Assembly: GCF_042679305.1 (NCBI RefSeq)
Contig: NZ_JBHTMP010000006.1
Span: 62,001 to 126,000 of the forward strand
DNA from: Micromonospora_H sonneratiae
Lineage (GTDB): Bacteria > Actinomycetota > Actinomycetes > Mycobacteriales > Micromonosporaceae
Direction: 5' to 3'
Length of the DNA stretch: 64,000 bases
Shown here: piece after piece, positions 36,544 through 44,776 of the stretch
How positions within the stretch are numbered: the first letter of the stretch is position 1
How the letters are laid out: every line of letters starts with the position of its first letter
Made by a program: the position numbers and the translations under genes
Notes under the pieces: model-generated
Seen by the model: the letters and a program-made list of their open reading frames with translations, nothing else
The model's database searches: none
What the model was told of the DNA's origin: nothing

Positions 36544-39528
36544 TCAGTTACTCGACGCCGTCCCGGGCTCGGAGACCATCCCCGTCGCGACCGCCCGCGC
36601 GGAAAGTGCGGCACGCGAGGAGACACCGAGCTTGCGCATGGCCGACTTCATCTGGCTGGCCACGGTGTGGTGCGAGCGGTGCAGCGCGTCCGCGATCTCC
36701 CGGTTGGTCCGCCCTTCGGCCGCGAGAGCGACGACCTCCAGTTCGCGTGGTGACAGATCGGATCCATAGCCCTTCCGGCCGCCACGCCACACGCGTGGCA
36801 CCGCTCGTCCGTGAGCACGGAGGGTACGCGCGACGCGGTCCACATCGATGCTGGCCGGCAGGGCCGACAATGCGCCCAGGACGTCGGTGAGAAGTTCAAG
36901 TCCCGCCGACACCACGCCGGTACGGATCAGGCACATCGCCTGCCGTTCCCGGGAGAGCGCCGCGTTGTACGGCCGTGGGAGTGTCGCCCAGGCCGCTGCG
37001 GCCTGCGCGAACAGGTCGGCAGCGACACCGTTCTCACCACCGGCCTCGGCCAGCAGGCCGCGACAGTCGAGCAGCGCCGTCCACGGTGCCGGCGCCTGCC
37101 GTCCCCGTAGCCCCTGCTCGAACCTGTCGACCAGATTCCGGGCATCCGGTACGGCACCGGTGGCGACCAGGGCCTGCGTGCGTGCCGGAACCACGTCGGT
37201 TCCCCAGATCCAGATCCCCTTCTCCTCGATGGCATCGCAGGGATCACGGGTGATCTCGACCGCCTCGTCCGGCCGACCTTCACGCAGTCTGATCTGTGCC
37301 AGGGTCGCCACCGCCTCCGCCACGGTGTCCCACGCACCGACCTTGCGTGCGCCGTCGATGGCAAGTTCGAGCTCCCGAGCGGCCTGGGCAAGGTCGCCGG
37401 CCACCATGAGCAGCAGACCGCTGACCATGACCGGCTCGAGACGGCTGACGGGATGCAGATCGTCCCTGCTCGCCAGCGCCGCAGCTCGCTCCGCGAGGCG
37501 GTCCCAGGCACCGGTGAACCAGTCGAGGTGCAGCTGCGTGGAGTCGATGAGGTCCCGGATCCTGACCTGCTCGTACTCCTCCGCGAGCCGGCGTGCGGTC
37601 GCGAGCCAACGGCCCGACCCCGGGTATCGCCCCCACTTCATCGCTGCGTCACCAACGTTGAGGTGGGCCACCGTGACGATACGGCGATCCCTGCCGACCT
37701 GGGCCGCGGGCGGGATGTGCTCGGCCTCCACCCAGCCGCGCTGCTCGCCGAGTTGCAGCAGGGCGGCTGCCCGACCCGCAGCGACCCGTAGCCGATCCGA
37801 CGGCTCCAGCGTCGCGGAGAATTCCGCCGCCCGGTCCAGCCAGGTCAGGTGTCGTACGGCTGGCGAGCGTCCACGTGGCCAGCCGAGCACCATCATGGCG
37901 ACGGCAGGCGCAGCGCGCTGACGGTCGAGGTGCGGCAACGCCCGCTCCAACTCGGCGTGCGCACCGTCGAACTCCTCCATGTCATTGAGGATCCGGGCGA
38001 GTTGGAACCGCAGGTTCGCCGCCACGTTCGGATCGAGCGCGCCTTGGCTGAGTACCCGGCGTACGCCGGTAGCGAGATCCTGTAGGCGACCCGGCCCGGT
38101 GAACGAGCCGAACGGCATCTTGTCCACCAGCACGGACATCTGTTCGGCCGACACGTTGCCGTTGGTCAACACATCGTGCAGGAGGGCGCCCGCCGTTGTC
38201 TCGTCGCCGGTCTCCAACGCCACGTCCGCCGAAAGCTCCGCGTACCTGCCCCACCGCTCACCGTCACCGGCGAGGCGGAAATGGTTCGCAAGCTGCGCCA
38301 GCGGCCTCGGTACGACGGTCTCGAGAACCTGCCCGGCGCGTTCGTGTAGCGAGCGACGCTCCCGCTCCGGGATGGCGTCGTAGATCGCCCGACCGGCCAG
38401 CACATGGCGGAAGGACACCCGCATCCCGTCGCGCTGGTGCAGCAGCCGATGGGCGATGGCCTCGGCCAGACCGGCGTTGAACTCGTCGGGCGAAAGTCCG
38501 CTGATCTGCAGCAGAAGGCGCTCGGTGATGGGGTCGGCGACGACCGCAGCAGCTCGCAACACCGATCGGGTACGCATGTCGAGGCGGCTGGCATGCTCGA
38601 GCACCGTGTCCCGCACCGTCGGTGGCACCACGATCTCGTCCAGTGGCAGTCGCTTCCAGCCACGCTCACGGCGGACGAGGTCGCCGCGGCGGGCCATGAG
38701 CCGTACACACTCCTCGACGGCGAGTGGTACCCCTTCGGTGTGCGCGTGCAGGTGATGGGCGAACTCGTCGGAGACATGCTGGCCTGCCAACATCGACGAG
38801 GCAAGGGCCGCTGTCCCGGACCGGTCGAGCGGGTCGAGGACAAGCCGGAGCCGCGAGCGGTGCGGTCTGAGCCGACCCGACAGGCGCAGCAGCCATGGGT
38901 CGTCGACCAGATCCTCCGGGCGGTAGGCCACCACCAGGCTGGGTCCCTGGCCGTCCCGATCGGCCAGGAACAGCAGGAACTCCCTGGTCGCGTCGTCGGA
39001 CCACTGTGCGTCGTCGACGATCAGCAGGTTCACCCCGAGTCTGTCGAGCAGTTCGGCGAGTGCCCGGAGCACCCGGTGGCGTGATGCGCTCGCGTCCTCA
39101 GCCGGCTCAAGGGCCGGCGGTAGGTCCTCGGCCCACTCCGGGAACAGTGGGCGCAGGGCACCGGCCAGTCCGCTGAGGTTCAGATCCGCAAGCGTGTCGA
39201 CGCCGGTGGCCAGCACCGCGTCGACGATCGGTCCCAGCGTGCACGGCTCCCGAAGGGGCGGACAGACCGCCGTCAGCGCGGAATGCGCGGCACCGGCTGG
39301 TGAGGACAGGAACTCGTCCAGGAGACGACTCTTCCCGACGCCGGCCTCACCCTCGATCAGCACCAGCGCCGAGGTGGTCGCGAGGACTTGGCCCAGCCGG
39401 GCCAACTCGTCGTCTCGGCCGATCAGGAGCGGTGCCGATACGCTCCCAACGTATGAATCCTCCTCATCGGAGCGGTGTGTGACCTCGTCGACCAACACCG
39501 CCTCCTCACAGTTCGCCTGCTCAAACAT
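36544..39528 (-). CDS. LuxR-family regulator of the large ATP-binding (LAL/MalT-like) type
   Basis: The 994-aa protein has an N-terminal AAA/STAND ATPase. LLIGRDDELARLG is followed by the P-loop EGEAGVGKSRLL (residues about 59-70), and LLIVDDAQWSDD is the Walker B/sensor segment. A long helical repeat region occupies residues 400-900 (TPR-like). A C-terminal LuxR helix-turn-helix follows at about 925-985: LSPRELEVVALAAEGRTNRE, then IADALHRSHHTVASQMKSAM and RKLGVSSRAALSARA. LAL proteins are activators that respond to ligands through the repeats. It heads an apparent operon with the small acidic protein and the two subtilase-like genes, so it may be autoregulated and control them. Confidence 0.85.
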   Translation of the reverse strand: MFEQANCEEAVLVDEVTHRSDEEDSYVGSVSAPLLIGRDDELARLGQVLATTSALVLIEGEAGVGKSRLLDEFLSSPAGAAHSALTAVCPPLREPCTLGPIVDAVLATGVDTLADLNLSGLAGALRPLFPEWAEDLPPALEPAEDASASRHRVLRALAELLDRLGVNLLIVDDAQWSDDATREFLLFLADRDGQGPSLVVAYRPEDLVDDPWLLRLSGRLRPHRSRLRLVLDPLDRSGTAALASSMLAGQHVSDEFAHHLHAHTEGVPLAVEECVRLMARRGDLVRRERGWKRLPLDEIVVPPTVRDTVLEHASRLDMRTRSVLRAAAVVADPITERLLLQISGLSPDEFNAGLAEAIAHRLLHQRDGMRVSFRHVLAGRAIYDAIPERERRSLHERAGQVLETVVPRPLAQLANHFRLAGDGERWGRYAELSADVALETGDETTAGALLHDVLTNGNVSAEQMSVLVDKMPFGSFTGPGRLQDLATGVRRVLSQGALDPNVAANLRFQLARILNDMEEFDGAHAELERALPHLDRQRAAPAVAMMVLGWPRGRSPAVRHLTWLDRAAEFSATLEPSDRLRVAAGRAAALLQLGEQRGWVEAEHIPPAAQVGRDRRIVTVAHLNVGDAAMKWGRYPGSGRWLATARRLAEEYEQVRIRDLIDSTQLHLDWFTGAWDRLAERAAALASRDDLHPVSRLEPVMVSGLLLMVAGDLAQAARELELAIDGARKVGAWDTVAEAVATLAQIRLREGRPDEAVEITRDPCDAIEEKGIWIWGTDVVPARTQALVATGAVPDARNLVDRFEQGLRGRQAPAPWTALLDCRGLLAEAGGENGVAADLFAQAAAAWATLPRPYNAALSRERQAMCLIRTGVVSAGLELLTDVLGALSALPASIDVDRVARTLRAHGRAVPRVWRGGRKGYGSDLSPRELEVVALAAEGRTNREIADALHRSHHTVASQMKSAMRKLGVSSRAALSARAVATGMVSEPGTASSN

Positions 39529-39786
39529 CGCAACAGCTGCTAGTGATCATTGTCCAGCCGGTGAGGGGCGGCAACCGGCTGTCCCGCTCCGTGGCCAGCA
39601 TCGACCCAGAGAAAGCGGGGGTGGCCGAGCGGGTGGCGTCGGGTTTGGACACCATCGACCGATGCTCGATCGATGTGATCAGGTGGGCCGGTGAGGTAGC
39701 GTCAGGTGGGTGTCCCGGTCGCCGTCCGTAATGCTCGCGGCGTCACAGCGCCAGGGCTGGCGCTGGGCATACGGGCGCGGGCCGCG
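39529..39786. other. Short intergenic region upstream of the LAL regulator
   Basis: About 260 bases separate the regulator start from the stop of the acetyltransferase gene on the same strand. It should hold the regulator promoter. It contains GCGGGGGTGGCCGAGCGG near 39615, which resembles a tRNA 5 prime end, but no T-arm or matching acceptor follows, so no tRNA is called. Confidence 0.5.
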
Positions 39787-40338
39787 TTATGCGCCGGGGT
39801 CGCGGAGGCCGACTGCGTCGTGTCGCCAGAACGGCTCCGCGTAGACCAGCGTTCCGGTCATCCACGGCTCGTACCCGGGGAGCCTGATGGCCTGGAAGGC
39901 GCCGTCCGGGATGCGTAGGGATGGCTTTCGGAACCCCTGGCTGCCGCCGGGCGCAAACCCGAAACGTGAGTAGTAGCCCGGATCGCCCTCGAGGAAGACG
40001 AGGGTGACGGCCCGCTCGGCGAGAACCCCCAGCCCGTGTCGGACCAGGGCGGAGCCGATACCCCGCCCATGGTGTTCGGGTATGACGGCCAACGGGCTGA
40101 GCACCTGCACCTCGACCAGTCGTCGAGGGGCGTCGAGCAGGCTGCGGGTGAACATGACATGCCCGACGACCTGTCCGTCATGCTCGGCGACCAGCGAGAG
40201 ACCGTCCGTGGGCGTGATGGTGTCCCGCAGGGTGTCGACCAGGTCAGCCACGACGGGGCCGTGGTCGGCACCGAACGCCCGAAGGTGCGTGTTCCGCACG
40301 GGCTCCCTGTCGCCCGGACGCTCTTTGCGGAGATCCAT
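39787..40338 (-). CDS. GNAT family N-acetyltransferase (183 aa)
   Basis: The start ATG 40338 (MDLRKERPGDREPVRN) places the usual strand-helix start of GNAT proteins at the N-terminus; an upstream extension to 40431 has no support. The acetyl-CoA site is LAVIPEHHGRGIGSALV (Q/R-x-x-G-x-G/A pattern) at about residues 80-96, and GYYSRFGFAPG matches the YxxxGF block of the YhbS-like subgroup. The C-terminal part has PGYEPWMTGTLVYAEPFW, typical of those proteins, which acetylate small amines or peptides; the substrate is unknown. A strong hairpin separates it from the upstream nuclease gene. Confidence 0.82.
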   Translation of the reverse strand: MDLRKERPGDREPVRNTHLRAFGADHGPVVADLVDTLRDTITPTDGLSLVAEHDGQVVGHVMFTRSLLDAPRRLVEVQVLSPLAVIPEHHGRGIGSALVRHGLGVLAERAVTLVFLEGDPGYYSRFGFAPGGSQGFRKPSLRIPDGAFQAIRLPGYEPWMTGTLVYAEPFWRHDAVGLRDPGA

Positions 40339-40397
40339 GGCCGGAGGGTACGGAGCTCTCCTGTCCGCCCGCACATGCTTTCCGTGGCGGGAACGAC

Positions 40398-40435
40398 CGA
40401 CGTGACACCGAGCGTCAACGCTCGATGTCACGTCG
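40398..40435. terminator. Terminator hairpin after the secreted nuclease gene
   Basis: A ten-base-pair stem, a two-base internal mismatch and a further five base pairs close a TCAA loop. It lies 58 bases downstream of the HNH nuclease stop (minus strand) and before the acetyltransferase start. Confidence 0.75.
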
Positions 40436-40492
40436 ACATCGACTTTGACGGGGCGAGCCTGGCTGATGGAACCGCCGTCGGCGGCTCCGGTA

Positions 40493-41143
40493 TCACGCCA
40501 GGCTGACGGTGATGGTTATGTTCGGGCAACCATCGGCCAGCGTCATGAGGGCGTCATACTCGGCTGGATCCACCGCCAGGCTCCAGCGCTTCTTGACCAC
40601 CGTCCACTCCCTCACGTACCGGCACACCTGGTTGGGGGGAAGCCACTCCGCCGGGTCCTTGTCCCCCTTGGCCTGGTTCACGTTGTCCGTGACCGCCACC
40701 AGGGATCGCCGGTCGCCCAGGTCGTTGGCGTACGCCTTCCGGCGTGGCGAACTCCACGTACCTGCGCCGGAGTCCCACGCCTCGGCGAGGGGCACCATGT
40801 GGTCGATGTCGAGATCGGCGGGGAGGGTCCAGTAGGCATCATCGTAGTAGGAGTACCACCGCCCGCCGGACAGGGAGCAGCCGGCGCCGACCGTGGGAGC
40901 GGTGGTGGCCTCGCTGATCAGCACCTCGTTTCTGGTGTTACAGCCGTCCCGGTCGGCGTCGATCCAGTGGGGAAACAGGCCCCGGTCGTAACCGGTGCGG
41001 TTCTCGTCGGCGACCGGCAACGACGCAACGGCGGTACGCAGCGGCGCCTGGTAGGTGTCTGCCCGGGCGGGACCAGCGACCAAAGTCGTACCGGTGATGG
41101 TTGCGGCAGCGGTCGTTGCGATCAGACGCAGGGAGTGGGACAT
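40493..41143 (-). CDS. Secreted HNH family endonuclease (DUF1524-like)
   Basis: The signal peptide is MSHSLRLIATTAAATITGTTLVAGPARAD. The mature protein has DRDGCNTRNEVLI with CSLSGGRW later (a likely disulfide) and the HNH motif DIDHMVPLAEAWDSGA at about residues 113-128. The rest of the beta-beta-alpha fold is AVTDNVNQAKGDKDPAEWLP. This is the layout of small exported actinobacterial nucleases of the GmrSD/DUF1524 branch. It would degrade DNA or RNA outside the cell. C-terminal CRYVREWTVVKKRW is also conserved in these proteins. It is monocistronic: a terminator follows and the next gene upstream is 220 bases away. Confidence 0.85.
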   Translation of the reverse strand: MSHSLRLIATTAAATITGTTLVAGPARADTYQAPLRTAVASLPVADENRTGYDRGLFPHWIDADRDGCNTRNEVLISEATTAPTVGAGCSLSGGRWYSYYDDAYWTLPADLDIDHMVPLAEAWDSGAGTWSSPRRKAYANDLGDRRSLVAVTDNVNQAKGDKDPAEWLPPNQVCRYVREWTVVKKRWSLAVDPAEYDALMTLADGCPNITITVSLA

Positions 41144-41365
41144 GACCGTTCCTTCCTATCAACAAAAGACGCTTCTTCTACTGATATAGGCACAGAAAGC
41201 GGCTAATTGGCAGTAGGACATGCGGACGGTGGATGAGCGTGTGACGGCATCCGCGTGCTGCTCGTGCCGTCCCTGCCTCGATCGCTGACAGCCATCGACG
41301 TACGAGGGTGCCGAGGACCTGCGGCGCCAACGCGCGCCAGGCCGCCGAGGTCCCCGGTGTTCACC

Positions 41366-41718
41366 TCACATCTTCATTCCGGTGGCGAGCACGACCGGCC
41401 GTGCCTCGACCGCGTCGTGACGGGCGACTGGCATCATCGCGGCCAGCTTGAGTGCCTGCTCCCGGCTCTCGCAGTCGACCAGGTAGTAGGCGGCGAGCTG
41501 CCCTGGCGAACCGGGATACGGGCTGTCGACCGCGCTCATCACCCCGTCGCGGATCCGTACCACGGAACTGGTCGACGCGTCGGCGGTCACCTGACCATCG
41601 ACCAGCTCTCCGGATGCCCGCACGGCGACGACGAAGTTCGCGTGCCCGAGCAGGGTGTCGCGTTCGGTGTCCGGGGCTGTGCCCCGGGGTTGGTGTGGAC
41701 GTTCGGTAGGAGCTTCAC
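41366..41718 (-). pseudogene. DGPF/YCII-domain gene broken by a frameshift
   Basis: GTG 41718 overlaps the stop of the upstream YCII gene by four bases and starts VKLLPNVHTNPGAQ, the YCII opening strand (compare MKFMLIMHMNPQVW next door). The frame then fails. The other frame continues the family with PDTERDTLLGHANFVVAVRASGELVDG and runs to the stop at 41366 with AAYYLVDCESREQALKLAAMM. The break lies around 41670-41690. Repaired, the product would be about 115 residues, normal for a DGPF protein. It is either a young pseudogene, a sequencing error, or uses an internal start. The DGPF motif itself is degenerate here (DSPYPGS). Confidence 0.7.
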
Positions 41719-42107
41719 GCCGGCTCTCCGGCGGCCAGCTCCGGCTCGGCGCCCGCTGTGAAGATCACCGGGCGGACCTCGATGCCAAGCCCGGCGACCC
41801 GGGCATCCGGAATCATCGCGGCCAGTTCGAGTGCCCGCTCGCGGTTCTCGCAGTCGACCAGGTAGTAGCCGCCGAGGTACTCCTTGGCTTCAAGGTACGG
41901 CCCGTCGGTCACCACCGGCATCCCGTCGCGAACCCGTACGACCGCGCTGCTGGACGGGTCCGCCAGAGCTGTTGTCCCGACCAACTCCCCGGATGAGCGG
42001 ACGCTGTCGATGAACCCGCCGTGTCCGCGCATCACCTCCTTGCGTTCCTCCTCGGTGAGGGCGTCCCAGACCTGCGGATTCATATGCATGATCAACATGA
42101 ACTTCAT
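41715..42107 (-). CDS. DGPF/YCII-domain protein (130 aa)
   Basis: The start ATG 42107 (MKFMLIMHMNPQVWDAL) follows GCGAGGAG. The protein shows the complete YCII layout. After the first strand come HGGFIDSVRSSGELVGTTAL and PVVTDGPYLEAKEYLGGYYLVDC (DGPF-type motif), then NRERALELAAMIPDA and a final strand EVRPVIF. These dimeric ferredoxin-like proteins of unknown activity are typically paired with ECF42 sigma factors. An ECF42-like promoter pattern stands upstream (42154-42180). A frameshifted second copy overlaps its stop. Confidence 0.85.
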   Translation of the reverse strand: MKFMLIMHMNPQVWDALTEEERKEVMRGHGGFIDSVRSSGELVGTTALADPSSSAVVRVRDGMPVVTDGPYLEAKEYLGGYYLVDCENRERALELAAMIPDARVAGLGIEVRPVIFTAGAEPELAAGEPA

Positions 42108-42153
42108 GCCATCTCCTCGCTGCCAGCGCTCCGGTCGCGCTGCTCGCCAGTGG

Positions 42154-42180
42154 GTCGTAGCCGGGAAGCCGTTCTTGACA
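42154..42180 (-). promoter_or_regulatory. Putative ECF42-type promoter upstream of the DGPF pair
   Basis: Read on the minus strand: TGTCAA, 17 bases, CGAC, ending 47 bases before the YCII start. It matches, with one change, the pattern found at the same spacing upstream of the DGPF gene that is coupled to the ECF42-like sigma factor (49351-49377). Published ECF42 promoters have TGTCGA at -35 and CGA or CGT-type -10 elements, as far as I recall. Confidence 0.6.
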
Positions 42181-42289
42181 GCCGATCGGATCCGATCACG
42201 GCGCAAAACCGTTTGCGCCGCTCCGACCACCTTCCGGACAGGAGTGCTCGACTGAGCACGACACAGCGACAAACACTCGGAGGATCGAA

Positions 42290-43213
42290 ATGGCGACACC
42301 GCGAATCGGCGTGAGCCTGCCGCACTTCGGCCCGTACGTCGGCCCGGACGCTGTCGTGACCGTGGCGCAGGCCGCCGAACGGTTCGGCTTCCACGCGGTG
42401 TCAGTCAGCGAACGGCTGCTGATGCCCGTACGGTCGGACTGGAGCAACGACGCGAAGCTGCCGGAGTCGTACGCCTGGGACCCGCTGGAACTACTGACCT
42501 GGGCGGCTGCGCACACCCAGCGGATCCGGTTGAGCACCGGCATCGTCAACGCGATCTTCCAGCCGCCGATCGTGCTCGCCCGCCGGCTGGCCACGCTCGA
42601 CCAGCTCTCCCGTGGTCGCCTCGACGTGGGACTCGGCCAGGGGGGAGGCGGCACCCCCGAGACGGCCTACCTGATCCCGGAGGAGTTCACCGCCGTCGGT
42701 GTACCGGTCGACCGACGTGGGCCTGGATTCGTCGAGCACGTCGCGGCGATGCGGGCCTGCTGGGCGCCGGACCCGGTCGAGTTCCACGGACGGTACTACC
42801 GGATTCCACGCTCCACGGTCGGCCCGAAGCCGTACGCGGGCACGATCCCGTTGTACTTCGGTGCCCTCGTGCGCCGCACCATCGAACGGGCCGCGCAGCT
42901 CGCCGACGGGGTGGTGCTCGTCGCCATCGACTGGGACGAGACGCGTACCAAGATCGACTGGTATCGGGACGCCGGCGGTACCGGACGTGTCGTGGTCAAC
43001 ACGATGCCGAGCTATCCCGAGGGCGTGTTGACCGAGACGACCTTCACGGACATGGTGCTAGCCGACCTCGACCGGGCCGGGGCCGCCGGGGTCGACGAGA
43101 TGCACATCTCGCTGAACCTGGGCACGCCCGTCCCACCCGACCGGCAGGCGGAACTGTTGGAAGCTCTCGCGACCAAGCTCAGCCTCGATCGAATGGAGAT
43201 CAGCCGGCCATAG
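42290..43213 (+). CDS. LLM class flavin-dependent oxidoreductase (luciferase-like)
   Basis: The 307-aa protein is a TIM-barrel monooxygenase-type enzyme. It begins RIGVSLPHFGPYVGPDAVV, then AERFGFHAVSVSERLL, the conserved RIRLSTGIVNAIFQPPIVLA and LDQLSRGRLDVGLGQGG. The C-terminal IPLYFGALVRRTIERAAQLAD and DGVVLVAIDW are normal for the family, which uses FMN or F420. Actinomycetes often use F420, but the cofactor cannot be decided from sequence. The start follows GGAGGATCGAA. The gene is divergent from the DGPF pair with 182 bases between starts. Confidence 0.85.
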   Translation: MATPRIGVSLPHFGPYVGPDAVVTVAQAAERFGFHAVSVSERLLMPVRSDWSNDAKLPESYAWDPLELLTWAAAHTQRIRLSTGIVNAIFQPPIVLARRLATLDQLSRGRLDVGLGQGGGGTPETAYLIPEEFTAVGVPVDRRGPGFVEHVAAMRACWAPDPVEFHGRYYRIPRSTVGPKPYAGTIPLYFGALVRRTIERAAQLADGVVLVAIDWDETRTKIDWYRDAGGTGRVVVNTMPSYPEGVLTETTFTDMVLADLDRAGAAGVDEMHISLNLGTPVPPDRQAELLEALATKLSLDRMEISRP

Positions 43214-43464
43214 GAGGCGTGGGTGGCGGCCTCGGTACTGGCACGAGCACGATCCTGGACGTTCGAAATCCGGCTACAGCCCACCCGGTGCGGCCCTGGC
43301 CCGTTGGCCTGTGGTGGCACACGATGTCGTACCCAGGCTCTAGGTTGTTCGTCCGGTGACCTCGGCGTTGCTCCATCAGCCCGCGAGCGGGCGCCGAGGG
43401 CACCCCCACTGCCACGTCGTCATTCTGTGGACCGGTCTCCGTGTGCGGCCCCTTGCGTTCCGGC

Positions 43465-43989
43465 TCAGGTGATGGCCATGACGATGGCCCTGCCCTCCCG
43501 GGCAGCAGCGGCGTAGAAGCTCCCGATGTCCTCGTCGTCCTCGTTCTCTTCACCGGCACCGGCACCGGCACCGGCATCGGCATCGGCATCGGCATCGGGC
43601 TCCTCTCCGGTACCGGTGCCGCCGGGTTCAGCAACGACGCCCTCGCTGTCCTCGGCCATGCCGGCGGCCAACCGTTCGACCTCCATCGGCGCGAGCACGT
43701 ACGCGGGACCGTAACCGAACTCGACATCGAGGGTGTCGTCGGTGCCCTGGACCGCGTAGGACAACCAGGACCGCTCCTCGGTGAAACCCGGGTTGGCCTC
43801 CTCGGCGGCCTCGGCGATCGCGCTCAGGATCCGGTAGTCGACGCCGAGGACGTCGCGGTCCTGGTCGAACCCGTCCAGTGGGTCGGTGTCGTCGGTCTCG
43901 TAGAACAGCTTCCCCGTGAGGGCAGGCTGTGCCCGGAGGATGGCCAGCAGCTTGGGGCTGATCTTGGCCAGGTTCAACCACATCGACAT
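43465..43989 (-). CDS. DUF1877-like protein with hexamer-encoded acidic tract (174 aa)
   Basis: From ATG 43989 the protein reads MSMWLNLAKISPKLLAILRA, the opening of DUF1877-type proteins (a helix after MxMW). Then comes LDGFDQDRDVLGVDYRILSA and FGYGPAYVLAPMEVERLAAGM, the conserved GPAxxLxPxEVxxLA block. The segment DADADADA GAGAGAGA, encoded by hexamer repeats at 43551-43598, lies near residue 140 and precedes EENEDDEDIGSFYAAAAREG. An in-frame extension to 44232 upstream lacks support. The function of DUF1877 proteins is unknown. Confidence 0.6.
   Translation of the reverse strand: MSMWLNLAKISPKLLAILRAQPALTGKLFYETDDTDPLDGFDQDRDVLGVDYRILSAIAEAAEEANPGFTEERSWLSYAVQGTDDTLDVEFGYGPAYVLAPMEVERLAAGMAEDSEGVVAEPGGTGTGEEPDADADADAGAGAGAGEENEDDEDIGSFYAAAAREGRAIVMAIT
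43551..43598 (-). repeat. Hexanucleotide tandem repeat in the DUF1877-like gene
   Basis: About eight six-base units (four GCCGAT-type and four GCCGGT-type on the minus strand) encode DA repeated four times then GA repeated four times. The reading frame is kept whatever the unit number. Confidence 0.85.
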
Positions 43990-44250
43990 GCCGGCGGAGC
44001 GTAGTGGCACCCTCCGACAGGGCGATGGCACTGGAGCGGTTACACGTGTCGTCCGATGAGCGACCTGCGGGGTGTGGGGGCGGGAGAGGCCCAGGAGCAG
44101 TTGTGCTGCGTCGAGCCGAGCAGCTGTGCCACCGGTGACCGCGCTACGGTCGCCGCCGTTGCTCGACGTGCCAGTACTCGCGTCCCCTGGTCTACGTACG
44201 CTGTCTAGGGTTGGCAGTGGCAGGCGTTCCACCAGCGCGGAAGTGACCAG
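43990..44250. other. Divergent intergenic region, nothing recognised
   Basis: About 260 bases separate the divergent starts of the DUF1877-like gene and the acetyltransferase gene. No frame with a recognisable product or strong dyad is seen; promoters for both genes are expected here. Confidence 0.4.
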
Positions 44251-44760
44251 ATGAACAAGTCACCACTCGATATCCGGGTGACCCCGATGACGTCGGCACA
44301 CGCGGACCAGGTGCTGGCCATCTTCGCCCGAGGCATCGCGAGCGGAAACGCCACCTTCGAGACCGAACCGCCCACCTGGGCTGCCTTCGACGCGGGGAAA
44401 CTACCCGAACACCGGTACGTCGCCTGCACCGTCGAGGGCATTGTCACCGGATGGATCGCCTGCTCACCGGTATCTGCCCGGCCCGTCTACGCCGGTGTCG
44501 TGGAGCACTCCGTCTACGTGCACCCCGACCACGGCGGGCAGGGTATCGGCCGTGCCCTGCTGCAAGCCCTGATCGCCTCTACCGAAGCCGCCGGAATCTG
44601 GACCATCCAGTCCGGCATCTTTCCCGAGAACCCCGCCAGTCTCGCCCTGCACCAGCGGTGCGGCTTCCGCGTCATTGGCACCCGGGAACGCGTCGGCCGC
44701 CACCATGGACGCTGGCGTGACGTCATCCTGCTGGAACGCCGCAGCCCCACCGTCAGCTGA
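44251..44760 (+). CDS. GNAT acetyltransferase, phosphinothricin/methionine sulfone type
   Basis: The 169-aa protein starts LDIRVTPMTSAHADQVLAIF and has the PAT-like block FETEPPTWAAFD. VVEHSVYVHPDHGGQGIGRALL is the acetyl-CoA loop (Q-G-I-G-R). WTIQSGIFPENPASLALHQR and CGFRVIGTRERVGRHHGRWR are the diagnostic ends of the phosphinothricin N-acetyltransferase/MnaT family. Members acetylate phosphinothricin, methionine sulfone or related amines; the natural substrate is unknown. The next gene starts 16 bases after the stop and may be co-transcribed. Confidence 0.85.
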   Translation: MNKSPLDIRVTPMTSAHADQVLAIFARGIASGNATFETEPPTWAAFDAGKLPEHRYVACTVEGIVTGWIACSPVSARPVYAGVVEHSVYVHPDHGGQGIGRALLQALIASTEAAGIWTIQSGIFPENPASLALHQRCGFRVIGTRERVGRHHGRWRDVILLERRSPTVS

Positions 44761-44776
44761 CCCCGATGGACGCCGC

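Noticed and set aside
39612..39640. tRNA-like start GCGGGGGTGGCCGAGCGG
   Set aside because: No anticodon arm, no GGTTCGAATCC-type T-arm and no complementary acceptor end follow within 100 bases.
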